From: Siphlonurus alternatus
Taxonomy: Eukaryota; Arthropoda; Insecta; Ephemeroptera; Siphlonuridae
NCBI GenBank assembly: GCA_949825025.1
Contig: OX463784.1
Span: 16,868,124-16,932,123 of the forward strand
Reading direction: 5' to 3'
DNA length: 64,000 nt
The notes under the pieces were generated by a model. The model worked only from the letters and a program-made list of their open reading frames with translations, had not been told where the DNA came from and did no database searches. The translations under genes were made by a program, and so were the position numbers. Below are positions 44,729-57,000 of the stretch, piece by piece (the stretch's first letter is position 1; every line of letters starts with the position of its first letter).

Positions 44729-47700
44729 ATGTCTTCAGAACCAGATGAACCAGACTACATGTCTGAAGATATTTTAAATACTTGGTAAGTATATGAATAT
44801 CTGCATATTGTATGCATAGTACGCATGCTGCACCAACAAGCAAAAGTGTGGATCGATACAGCCTAGCTGCTTCAAGAAACGAAGGGGGCAGACCTTCATG
44901 GCATACTTCAGTTATCAGCTTCTTTAAACAAAAAGAAGGGGATTGGGAGGGGAGGGAGGTAACTCAATTGATCAATTGTTACCATACCCACTAATGTATT
45001 TTAGGTCTTGGGGGGAAATAGGTATTTTAGATTGCAAAACCTAATTTTTGTATGCATACACTCGTTGCCTCGAAAAATTTCTCTTTGCAACCTTGTTAAT
45101 CATCATGCCCCGTAAGAATAACACAAGGCTGCAAGAGCGAAATTTTCCAAGGCGACGAGTGTATGCATACATACAGTATAACAGATCTTAGTTTACCACT
45201 AAACAGTTCAGTAGACTAGACGGCGCCAGATATATCAGCCAATGAAAAGGTGGCCAGCTGACATTCTAGCCTTTTCATTGGCTCATATATCTGGCGCCGT
45301 CTAGTCTACTGAGCTGTTTAGTGGTAAACTAAGATCTGTTATACTGTATATGATAATTTCTGCACAGCTACAGTATATTTTTATTATTATCATTTTTTAT
45401 GTCAGTGTGAAGAATGATATCAGACCTGGTCTACTCCACAACCGAACTAGTCAACGGTCACATGAAATTGAAAAGCGGAAAATGATGACAGATGCTGAGA
45501 ACAAGCAGAGAAATCCAAAGAAAAGGGCCCTGGAAATAGAGCGCAGAGAAGAGGGACTGCAGGAGTCCATCAGCACTGACAACAAGGGTTTTGCCATGCT
45601 GCAGAAAATGGGATACAAGCCAGGAACATCTTTAGGAAAAAAAGGTAGAAATGTTAATGCCAAACTTATAAAATGATTATATTGGATGTGATAATAATAA
45701 AAATATTAACGCGGCAAATGTGGCAATGCCACGGTGGCTCGCGAATGTTCACCAACTCTCAAAGATTTTTTAAACAAATCAAAACTCCCCGCCTCAGCAA
45801 CATCTGCTGTCAACGCATTCCACTCCCTCACCGTCCTGTTTACAAAAGAAAACTTTCCCACATCACTTCTACATCCAACACACTCCAACTTCCATCCATG
45901 ATCATTTCTTCCAATATAACCTGCTCTCATCACACGACCACTCAACTCTTCCCAACCCTCACAATTTCTTGTTATCTTATACATAACACCAAGTCTACAA
46001 TTTTTCCTTCTTAACTCCAATGACTCCCACCCCAAATTCTCAATTAAAGCAGACACACTAACATACTCCTTTCTAACATCAGCACCATCCCCCACAAACT
46101 GAAACCTTCCCACACGACCTGTAACCCTTCTTGCTGCTCTCCGCTGAACCTTCTCCAACTCCTTCACCCCCACACATCTATATGGGTCCCAAACACAGCA
46201 ACCATATTCAAGCACTAGTCTCACCAAAGCTCTGTACGCATTATCTTTAACTATCCTACTGTTACCCTTAAGATTTCTCATGACAAACTCCAAACACCTC
46301 CTTCCCTTCGATGTAACATATTTAATATGCTCATTCCACATTAATTTACTATGAATGACTGCACCCAAATATTTATACTTTTCATCCTGCTTCAAGAACT
46401 CATCATGAAGTAAATACTGCACATCTCTCTTGCGCCTTTTCCTACTAAACACAACAACACAGCATTTAGAGACATTCAACCTCATATCATTATCAATAAC
46501 CCACCGACACACAGTATTAAGATCCTCTTGCAGACGAACCACATCACCCTCACTTTCTATTTTCCTATAAACAACACTATCATCTGCAAACAACCTCATC
46601 TTTAACCTCACTCCATCAGACAAATCTTCAATAAAAATCAAAAACAGCAATGGACCCAAGACACTACCCTGCGGAACTCCCGAGGAAAGAGCAATATACT
46701 CCGAGTATGCCTCCCCCACCCTAACTCTCTGCACCCTATCCATTAAGAAATCCTCAATCAAGGACACCAACCTTTCATCCACCAAACAATGCCTCACCTT
46801 CTCAATTAGTTTCCCATGAGGCACCTTATCAAAAACCTTCTCAAAATCAAGAAAAACAGCATGAATCTCACCTCCACTGTCCAAAGCATCAGCTAACTCC
46901 TGCACAATACCTGCCAATTGAGTCTCACAAGAGAAATGCTTACGAAAACCGTAACCAAAAGATAACCAGGTTTCTCACTAATGACTAGTGTGATTAGTTA
47001 GAAACCTGATGGTCATCTTCTTTCATGAATCGTGGCCATTTTTACCATATATTATTAGTCTTTTATTAAACACAGAAAGTGTACATATTAACAGCACTAG
47101 AAACATACATTATAGAAAAACATTACAATAGAACACATAAAACATACATACAAAACATATATAATAGTTACAGAATAATAGAACAATAGAAAATGATAAT
47201 AAAACAATATAAAATAAAATAACAGATGATACTAACAGCCTGTTACATCATAATAATAATATATCATATATATAATCACATATATAAAACAAAATATGAC
47301 ATAGAAAATAGATAGAATAAAAAAACTTATTGCTTCATTGCTATTCAAAATCTATAGACTATATAAAATCTCCCCTGGCATAATCGCTAATAGGCTTAAT
47401 TCTAGATTTACAGATATTTAAATGATATTGGCTACAATATTCATTACATAATTTACATACACAAGATTGTTCAGCTTTATGATAACCAGAAGATTTACAA
47501 ATTAGATGGTGGAATTTTTACCATATAAGAAAACAGTAAAAACTCTGCTTCCCCTTTTTTTAGATAATGGAGTATTGACCTCAATTTTTTTATTGCAGAA
47601 ATGGATAGAGGGTGCAAAGTTATGCTACCCTGATTTTTTTCAGATTTTTTACAGCCCGGGAACTATTTTTAAAAAATGATTGAAAGTTATTTTTGTGACG

Positions 47701-49715
47701 TCACAAGACGCCGCTCCTTAGGGATAAGGTAACGCCACCAATGTGGCGTTACCTTATGCAGATTTTCAGATCTGCATAAGAACCAATAAGATTATATAAC
47801 TGTAGTACTGTACATACAATTTAACTAGCACTAAAGAATTTCAACTCTTAGCACCTTTTTATTGTAATGTGATAATAGCAGCACTGCATAAAATTTAAAG
47901 TAGAGTGAGCGAAAAATTGACCGATGGTAAAGCTCATTCTCTTGCATGTAAAAAGTTACTTTGGAGCACCATAAATAAGGATCTGAAATCAGTTGAGACC
48001 GTCCTTCGTAAAAATTCTGAGCATTTGGGTCTAAAAGTCGATGACTTCGTCCATCTACTCAATGCTAACGCTCGAAAAACGTGGCTTCTTTTTTTATTCG
48101 AACTTTAATTTCTGTCGCAATCTCCCGTAAAATGTGTTTAAAAAATATTCTAAGATAGAACATATTATGGTGAATCAGAAAGTGTCATAACCTTTATTAG
48201 CCCTTCATAAAAATTTTGAGAAAATTCTGATACAATACCAAAATCCGAGGAAAATTTCCATTTCAAATGTTGCGGTGTACGGGTTAACAGCTGACTGGAT
48301 CAACGGGATCAACAACACTATATAACTTCAGCAGATGCTCGTATTGCGCAACTTGCATAAATTTCTACTGCGCAGCTTTTCAGGAGCCGACGTAACTTTT
48401 TCGTATGCACATAAATAGTGCGTGACGTCATTCCCGTCATGCACTGCGCACTCAACTCACTGACTCCTCTTTAAGTGTTTTATACTGTTTTGGACTAAAT
48501 CATTTTAAATACTGTAGTTCTTATTATTAGTTTCAGTACTACTGTATTATTATTTCCTTTGAGCTTTATTCAAAATATGTAACAGTTCTATGCACTAAAG
48601 TCCTAAAATTATTTTTAGAATTTACTATTCCCTCACTAATCTCTCATAATTACTACATAAATATATCAAAGTCCATAACGTTTACGTACTTATTAATTGT
48701 TTCTGCTTTTCAGGTACTGGCATTGTGGAGCCTGTGTCAGTTGTGGTGAAGACCGGCAGACAAGGTCTTGGCCGCGAGGCTGCGCTCAAAGAAGTGGCAA
48801 TCCAACGACGAACCATTCGAGCTCGCCATCTTCAGAGGCAATCACAAGTTATGGATGCCAACACTTATAGACTGCGACTCTCGAAGCAGGCCAATGAGAA
48901 ACAAACCCTTGCCGATCTAAGAAGGAGCCAACGTGTTTGTGAGCAGCTTGATCAGGAACAGGTATGTTGATATCATTCATTAACTTGCTAAATGCAATGG
49001 GATAGATAGAAAAATATTATATGTCTATGCCATGCAAATTTTTATGTTTATGCTCATGGAATTCTTGTGTTGTAGAGTATTTCTGAGCCAGATATGGCTT
49101 GGTTTTGGCCAGAGAGAATAAAAGCTGCAAAAGATGAAGAAGCAGATGAGGAAGAAGAAGAGAAAGGGCCTCCTCCGACTTTGCATCGACCAGACGCTGG
49201 CAGTGACACAGACTCTGACTCTGAAAAGGAAAGTCTGCCTCTGCAGCAAAATGAACCAGAAGAAGAGTTTGAGGTGAACAATCCAGAATAAAAAATTTAA
49301 AAAAAGCAATTGTAAAACTGTTTTGCTTTTTCAATTGGGCCTGTAAAAATATACTTAAGTACTGTAATTATTATAGTTTTAGTTAGTAAAATGAAGCATA
49401 ATTTTTGCTTAAATTTATTTAGGGTGTTTTGAGACCACCTGATAACACTGCCAAGTTAAGTTTTTACTGTCCAGTATCATTATTTATGCATTATTTATAA
49501 ATTCCATTAACTATTTTTATTTTAATAATGTGCATTCGTTTTACAAGAAGATAATAATTTTTGTGCTTGAAATGTTGCAGCCAAGCGAGCAGCTGGAAAT
49601 GTTGACGGTGTATCTGAGACGGAGTTACCTCTACTGTGTGTGGTGTGGCACAAAGTTTGACGATGAAGCAGATCTCCAAGATAATTGTCCAGGGAAAACT
49701 CGTGATGACCATTGA
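44729..49715 (+). CDS. GPATCH11: G-patch domain-containing protein 11
   Basis: Exons 44729-44784, 45406-45644, 48714-48961, 49076-49273 and 49581-49715 give about 291 residues, close to the vertebrate protein. Order: acidic N-terminus (MSSEPDEPDYMSEDIL), NDIRPGL, a basic helix, the G-patch split over exons 2-3 (NKGFAMLQKMGYKPG, then GTGIVEP and GRQGLGRE), a coiled segment (DLRRSQRVCEQLD), AWFWPERI, an acidic stretch, and the C-terminal DUF4187 zinc-binding motif (YLYCVWCGTKFDDEADLQD, NCPG, DDH). G-patch proteins usually activate DEAH-box helicases. The vertebrate protein is also reported at kinetochores (CENP-Y); here that is inferred from homology only. Intron 2 (45645-48713) is full of LINE and MITE sequence. 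Confidence 0.93.
45050..45171. mobile_element. 122-bp hairpin MITE in GPATCH11 intron 1
   Basis: TGTATGCATACACTCGTTGCC is inverted as GGCGACGAGTGTATGCATACA, and the inner part (tcgaaaaatttc / gaaattttcc; ttgcaaccttgt / acaaggctgcaa) is also inverted. It directly abuts the next MITE. Confidence 0.75.
45172..45349. mobile_element. ACAGTATAACAG-family MITE, copy 3
   Basis: TACAGTATAACAGATCTTAG and its inverted copy flank ggcgccagatatatcagcca and its complement, making almost a perfect hairpin around gccagctgac. It ends about 55 bp before GPATCH11 exon 2, very near the branch-point region. Confidence 0.85.
45670..46978 (-). mobile_element. 5'-truncated CR1/jockey-type LINE reverse transcriptase
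   Basis: An open minus-strand frame covers GFRKHFSCETQLAGI, FLDFEKVFDKVPH, SSGVPQGSVLGPLLFLIF, RLFADDSVVY (catalytic FADD intact), KYKYLGAVIHSKLMWNEHI and a C-terminal VREWNALTADVAEA block, about 425 codons. The frame is closed upstream by a stop at about 46980, so endonuclease and ORF1 are missing. Unlike the other LINEs here, the frame has no internal stop, suggesting a younger insertion. It lies in GPATCH11 intron 2, antisense to the gene, ~25 bp after exon 2. Confidence 0.85.
47052..47513 (-). mobile_element. 5'-truncated LINE tail, copy 2, with target duplication
   Basis: Almost identical to 22728-23206. It is flanked by the 14-bp direct repeat ATTTTTACCATATA (47038-47051 and 47514-47527), as expected for target-primed reverse transcription. 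The same Cys/His C-terminal coding remnant and AATAAA-ending 3' UTR are present. Lies in GPATCH11 intron 2. Confidence 0.85.
47567..47781. mobile_element. half MITE family B fused to two small hairpins
   Basis: 47567-47718 is the left half of family B (ATGGAGTATTG after TA, ttgcagaaatggatagaggg, agcccgggaactattttta, gacgccgctcctta). It then switches to aaggtaacgccac-caat-gtggcgttacctt (hairpin 47726-47757), overlapping a second hairpin, cttatgcagat / atctgcataag (47752-47781). 47782-48713 has little else: a foldback end at ~47897 and a closely spaced TGCGCA pair at 48345 and 48369. Confidence 0.65.
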
Positions 49716-50145
49716 ATCAATCTCGTAACAATTAAATTAAATTTATTATTAAAGAAATAATTTAATATTAAAATTATACCATAAAACAACTCTCACATAA
49801 ATAAAAAGAAAAGTCATACATGCATGGGAACCATTTTAACTTTAGTCATAGTCAGTTTAAATAACTTTATTTCTGTAGCTTAAATGCCTTAAATTCTATA
49901 ATGGTTTGTTTATATGTCAGTCTGTATTTTGCACAAAATGTGAGACAGTATGTAAGTCATTTAAATTGTACACTTTTTGCCTATTAAGAAAATTTCCCTT
50001 GCAAATAGACATGGCACTTAGCATTGATCTATTGTCCCATCAGTATTAAATACATTGATGCTATGTCCATATCTTGGTGATAGAAGTTTTCTGAGGTGGT
50101 ACGTGACTGTATGTATCATATATGGTATGTACTTATATAGCTATC

Positions 50146-50151
50146 AATAAA
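50146..50151 (+). terminator. probable GPATCH11 polyadenylation signal
   Basis: AATAAA lies ~430 bp after the stop codon. Several weaker A/T-rich alternatives exist nearer the stop (for example ttattaaag at about 49745), so use of this one is uncertain. 50152-50730 shows nothing recognisable. Confidence 0.4.
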
Positions 50152-50730
50152 GTCGGTGACTATAATACAATGACTTTGGTTTATTGTTTGCCTTGATAAT
50201 ATTTTAACCACATTCATTCACGTCCAATTCATTTTTATCTGTCTTAACTTTTCATGCTGGTAAAAATTGTGTTACTTTTATATACAAATTAAGGGCCGTT
50301 TTTCTATAGTGATGCAAAAGAATGTCTCTAATTATCCACATGATCCATTTCAAATTAAATTAATGCTAAATATATTATTGTTTCCTTCTAGCTATAAACA
50401 CATCATTTCCAAAAAAACATTTTTATCTTTACAGTATTATAGAATTATTTATTTATTAAATGGTATAGTTCGATCAGCTACATCACAGCTTTCAGTTATT
50501 TATGTTAATGTCATTCAGGTTTTTTAAAGTAATTCAATGTTGTTATTTTCTAAATTCCAAAAAAAATATATATATAATTTATATATTATATTTTATTATA
50601 AACATTTATTCCAGCATTTATTCAAAGTACCTCTACTACTTCCAAGGTTCCTTTATAAAGGAACGTTGACTACTTATACTAGGATCTTTGCATTTATTTT
50701 TGAATGCTGGATTTCAAATATTTCAATCTA

Positions 50731-50882
50731 CCCGCCATTTTATTTTTAATAACAAGTGCGGTTGAGAATTAATGTTTTAAAATCATGTGTGCGCATTACC
50801 TTTATTTTCATTAAATTTTTTTTATTGCGCAGGTTTGAAAATTTTGTTGTTTGCTTCTCAAACACTCTCCACCCACAGCTGA
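50731..50882 (+). promoter_or_regulatory. GCGCA-pair module at ERCC5 start
   Basis: cccgcc ... aataacaagtgcggttgaga, taaaatc, TGCGCA (50790-50795), A/T spacer, TGCGCA (50826-50831, 36 bp away), ttgcttctc and cacagctga follow the same order as the GPATCH11 module. It ends ~205 bp upstream of the ERCC5 ATG. Confidence 0.6.
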
Positions 50883-51086
50883 TACAATTTTTGGCACATG
50901 TTTTGCAATGCCAAAAAGTGGCATGTTTTTCCCATTATTCTGGAAATAGAAGAGTATAATATTGTATTTACTCCATAGTTTACCTTATCAAAATATCTGA
51001 TGTAAGTATTCAATCAATATTTATGCTGTAATTTTCTCGTAATTGTGATTTTTATCGATCTCATTTCTCATGGTGTGTTTTGTAGC

Positions 51087-54000
51087 ATGGGTGTCCACGG
51101 ACTGTGGAAACTCTTGGAGCCGTCCGGTAAACCGGTAACTCTGGAATCCCTGGAGAACAAAGTTCTCGCCATCGGTATCCTTTATTGCATTTTGCTTATG
51201 GCAAAACAGAACTGTGTGTACTGTGCATACATAAATAATGTGTGCAGTTCCGGGAAAGTTCCCAAAGTTAACTTTTGTCGATGAGTTTTCGACAAAGGTA
51301 AACCAATTAAGGGAAAAATTCGGAGGGGTTTCTTTGATTGCTTTCGGTTAGAGGGGAGAGGAGTGGGGGAGGGTGTAGGGTGCCATGCCACCATGATACA
51401 ACTACTGTATAATAGATAGGTCCATCAGCCCTACGAATTTGGACTGATCTGCGCATTTTGGCCAAAAACACCCAAGGTGACGTCACGTAGTGAGCTCAAA
51501 ACAGCTGTTCTGCTGCACGAGGGGCCCCTACCGGAGCAGAGTTTTTGTTCAACGTTAGCGAGAATGTTGCTTTTTATTTCATCTCAAATTTGATATTTAT
51601 TTGCAATACTACACGCCACACCGGTTGCAGTAACGTATTAAAAGAATTTTTAAACACTGCAGTTTGCAAGCAATCTGGGGTAGAAGTTCGTATTTGTTCA
51701 TAAAGCAAACAAACCTGCTATTAACTGTGCGCAAATTAGTCACCAGCGTTTGCACAGCTTTATTTGGATTCAAGCTTTCTTATCAAGCACACTATGCGGA
51801 GCCATGCGCCGCAGTAGACTTCTAACATTTAAAACTCGTTTCTGCGCAGCTTTTCTAAGCCGTGGCTACTAATTTACGGAAAACTTTAAAATAGAGCAGA
51901 AAAAAATAAACGTATGCACTCTGCGCATGGGACGGCCCTGCCATGCCATAATAATTAGAATATCCATAAGAAGTGGGTGGAAAAAAGGTGGACTCAGTCA
52001 CAACCTATGTACCCGGTATGCATATTCATATTTTTCCCTTTTTCATTATACCGCGACCGACTGACCCCCTCCCCCCCCCCTCCCCTTCCGCCCCAATACC
52101 GTATACTTCAGCATATATGTTGAAATATGCATATGGGTATGCAAACAGTATACAGTATAGTATATAAACTGCATTATTTTAAGATCAGGCATAAATAATA
52201 ATATTCATACAGTGTATGTATGCCGGGTGGCCCATCTTAGAATAATGTCTAAAAACAAAACAATTCTACTATTTGTCAACTCTAGCTGATAGATTTGTGT
52301 TATTCTCCATGTTTACGTGACCTTCTGATATATTTCCTTAGCATACATAGATGTGTCAATGTGGCTCCATCAGGTGATGAAAGGTTACCAGGACTCGACG
52401 GGCAATGCGTTGCCCAACGCTCACCTATTGGGTCTGTTCCATCGAGTTTGCAAGCTCATGTTCTATCGCATACGTCCCGTGTTTGTGTTTGACGGTGGAG
52501 TACCTCAGCTTAAGCAACAAACTTTGGTAAGAAGAAAGAAGCTGCAGTAGAAAAGAATGTTACAGGTTGCATTATTCGTTGTTAAATACGAGTTCTGCAT
52601 TTTTCAAAGAAATTAAAATTTTGATACTGTTTTGTAATAGGTGGTTCCCCAGGCTTTGGATATCTTTTTGGTCCATTGATTAAAAAGTAGAGGTGTCCGG
52701 ACTGCAGTTTTCCACGGTTCCCTCAGTCTTACTTCAGCAAATAAATGCTGGGATCCGTATTAAGCACCATCCACCGCCCTTATCCCTACCCATTAACTCA
52801 CCTCATGCTTCAAGTTTATTTTCCTGTTTTTTTTTTTTTTTTTTTCTTAAAAAAGTCCTCAAACCAAAAAGAAGTAACCTTACTACAGTTCATGACATAC
52901 TACAACTGTTGGAGTGATAACACACTGAATTACAGTTTTTTACAATATACGGGGGAATAAAATCACATCAACCAAAGTTATTGCTTTTTACTATACTTTA
53001 TCTTTCTTTCATAACTATGATACAACAACCCAATTTTTTTAAAGTTCAGGAGTAATTTTTTTTTTTTTTTTTTTGTGCAGGCTTCTCGTAGACAGATGCG
53101 AGGGACTGCCACTAAGAAGGCTGAGCGCGAGAGACTGAAGCTTCTGAAGAACATCATGGAGCAGGGTGCTGTGAGACAGGCTCTGGCGGGAAGCGAGCGC
53201 CCTTCAGTGTCCACGTGAGTTAACAAAGAGAAAGATTAAAAAATACATGTACACTTCATGGTCCTTCAAATACATATTTTTTCAATTGTAGTACAGTACA
53301 AGAATGTTGATAAAAAAAAATTCTACCCCAAAGTGTGGTGACAAAAATAATAAATTCCACCTTTTTGAAACTAAAATGTAGTTGTAATTGTTACAGAGTA
53401 ATCAAAAAACCATCAGCTTTCTCAGACTTCATTCTTGAGCCAATGCCAGCTGGAGAGTTTGAAGAGGATTCTTCTGATGAGGAATTAGAAGGTATAGAAA
53501 TTAGTGCCTAACTACCTCTGTTAAGTGTTGCTAAATTTCCAAGTTTTATGTACCAGGTTCTGAGGACGACTGTGAGCCAGCAATAAACTGGGACACATTT
53601 GACCCAGAGAGCAAGTCTTTCAAGCGACTGTCTGCTCAGGAAAGGATCGAGATACTGACAGACCTCAAGGAAGCCAGGAAGCAAAACTCTTGGGGTAGAA
53701 TTCACGAAATGCCGCAGGTGATTGAATTCGCTACTTTATAAATAAAATAATTAAATAGGAAACATTTAAATGTTGATCATTCTTATTTTCTTGGAATAAT
53801 GTGCACAGTGTTATGTTGTGATGTGTTAATTCATCATTATAATAAAATTCAAGATGGTGCTCAGAAATTTTCAGTTAATTTAAATAATTATCTACCAACT
53901 TTGCTTAGCTTTTTTTTTATGAAATTGTTCTGTAATCAAATGATCAAAATAAATCTATTCTATTCTCATTTATTTGTTTGTTGATTTATTTATGTTACAG

Positions 54001-57000
54001 TTTTTAACTTGCTTAAATATTTTTATATTTTTATTTCATATTTTCCCAATATTTTCTGACTAATCTTACCATTTCATTAATCACAGGAGAGTGGAGAATT
54101 TTCTGGCTACCAGCTGCGTCGCCTGCTCGTTCGACGCTCGGCTCAAGTTGGTCTGGAGGAGGCAGAGAGGGAGATGGGAGAAAGACACTCCATCAGCATG
54201 GCCCAGCTGCACAGTTTGATGGAGGAGAGAGGCAGTCTTGCCACGGCACTGGACGAGATGGGAGATAGTACTGGACAGAGGATTGCCTCAGACAATACCA
54301 CTAGGTGAAATGAGGATACAAAATAACTTATACGTAGTTTCCTTGATAAAGAGACTATTATTTTTTTTTATTGATGGTATTTTTTTTGTTAATGTGAAGA
54401 CAATTAACATCTGCTAAATATATTTTTACAGGTTCCTGTTAATAAAAAAACAGCATCAAGTCAAGTCTTCTGAGACTTCAGAGAAAACTGAAGACTCCAA
54501 CGAGCCCTCAAACAGTGTTGCCAAGTCACCAGACAGTAGTGCTGCCAGTGTTGCCAAGTCATCAGAAAGGAGTGAAAGAGACGTAGAGACCGTTGACCTG
54601 GAGGAAGAAGGAGATGAGGACCTGGAGATGGTGTGCATTAAATCTCAGGTGAGTGGTAGATCAGAGTCAAGTGACCATTCTCGTGATGTCCCATGCCTTT
54701 CTGTTAAATATTTTTTTATTTTAAACATTATATAAATATTTTTATTATATTTTAGCATGAAATCATCATTCGGGCCTTTGAAAACAAAACAAACAAACAA
54801 ACAAACAAACAAAAAACTGGTTGTCTACACATTTGTTTACTTTGTCAGACAAACCAACTTTTTAAATAAGTTACTGTACCATTACAAAAGTTTTGCTGGA
54901 CGATTCTAAATATTTTTACAAATTGATGATTAATGTTAATGGAACATAATAGGCCTGTTCGTAAACCCTGCTCGGTGTACACTATCTACGCCTAATCGAA
55001 CTTATATCGCATGTACATAAGGTTGATTGGGTGCAGAAAGTGTACACCAAGCAGGGTTTACAAACAGGCCTAATGTTTTTACCCTTATTTGATACTTACT
55101 ACTAGTTTTAGATCAATTTTTATAATTTGATTTGAAAAAAAGAAATATTCATAACCAACAAATTAGTATTGATACAGTATAAAACTTATAAACCTAATGA
55201 ACTAATTTTAATCCAGAATAACTTTACAAACCTCTTGCTCATTAGGGAAGTTATTTTTTCTTGACTGCATGTATCCATTTCAGTATTCTAAAAAGACTTT
55301 GCTATTAGTAATATTGCTAAATTGTTTTCTAAGAATCGAGTGTGTGGAGATCTTTTGTGGACTGGCTTACACCATAAGGGATATGGCATTACGTTATGTA
55401 TGGATATTTTCTAAAAGTTCTTTCCATCTATGATTACAGGTAGAGGAAGAAACAGAACTGAGTCAAGCAGAAATCTTAGCTTTAATCAAAACATCTAATA
55501 CAAATGAAAAAGCAAGAAATTCAAGAATCATAGACCATAACATGCCATCAACTTCATCTGCTGGTTTTTATGAACAGTCCGTGTTTGCATCCACAGACTT
55601 TGAGACGCCAAACTACACAACTGAAACAGAGTACGAGTACAACAGCTTAATAATTGAACCTGATTTGTCTAACACAGAATTCGAGAAAACAATCACAGAA
55701 AAAGAATTAGAAATCAAAATGTTGATAGATAAAATTCATAATAAGAAATCAACACAAACTTTACCTGAGAAATTAATTGAAAGTATTGCCACAATTAAGG
55801 TTCCAGTACAAAATAATAAAATTCAATTAAATGATATTATTTTAAAGTCAAATGAAATTAAAAGTATTCAAAACTCTGAGACAGAAGAAATTAAAATAAA
55901 TTTCCAAAAATCTGAAAGTAAAATTGTTGCCAGCGTAGATATAAAATCAAAAATCCAGTCAATAAATACAACTTCTATAAAGTCTATTGAAATTAATGAA
56001 GAATTTAAGATGGAGGAAAATGAAATCAGTTTACCAAAATCTGAAAACAGTACAAGCTTAGGTGTCAAATCAAAAAAAGAGTCTTCAAATTCAATTTCTA
56101 TTGAAATAAATGAAGACTCTACAATAGAACAAAACGGAATTAGTTCCCCAATTTCTGCATCTGTTGAAGAAAATTCAAGCTCTGATGACAGTTTTGAAGA
56201 AGTCCCCAATTCCCCAGATTCGGTGCAGACTGGTAAATTAAAAGGACTGGAGATCATGATTGACCCTGAGAAAGCTAAGAAGAGTTTAGTACCAGAAGAA
56301 GATATTTTTGCAGATATTTTTAAGACTGTTAAAGTAACTAAGGAAATTGTAACTACTGAAGAACAAGTAGCTGAAATAAGTGACTCTGAGGAATGTGTAG
56401 AATCAGGTATGAAAGAAATTTATTATCATTAGTACGTAATATCTTTGCTGTGGACAAGGGCATTTCATAGCCTGAGAATTTCTTCCTTCTTGCTTCATTT
56501 ATTTGATTTGTGCGTTTTTTTTTTCAAATTTTTCTCGGCTTAATCATATATCTGTTAAAAAAAAATTAACTAATTAATTTATTATATCCCAAAGACTTAA
56601 GCAGTAAAAATAATATTTATTAAACACAGTTTGAGTTAAAAAATAATTTTTCTGTTTTTTGTTTGTTTGTTTGTTTGTTTGTTTGTTTGTTTGTTTGTTT
56701 GTTTGTTTGTTTGTTTGTTTTTTTTCTTTCTAATTTCTAGTACTCTTTACAGAAACTGAGGTATCAAAAGATGAAACAACGGCAGCTGATATTTCTAAAG
56801 AGGCTACAGATGCCAAAGTTGCTGGAATTTCCCCAGTTGCTAAACCTGTTCCTGTGGCTCAATCTGTTCCTGTTGCTCCAAAAATAAGTAATGAAGAGCT
56901 CATTATCATGGAGGTTAGTTGGAAATTAACATACTTGTTTCTATTACGACATAATCAAGATTTCAATTCTGAAAGTCTAGTTAGTGTCCCCCATCACCGT

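Noticed and set aside
48345..48374. Fifth copy of the GCGCA-pair promoter module in GPATCH11 intron 2
   Set aside because: Two TGCGCA boxes are present but only 24 bp apart, and the flanking words do not match the other four.
51300..51960. Possible alternative ERCC5 exons in intron 1
   Set aside because: Reading frames are short, lack matched splice sites in phase, and the direct join of 51174 to 52351 restores the conserved XPG N-domain.
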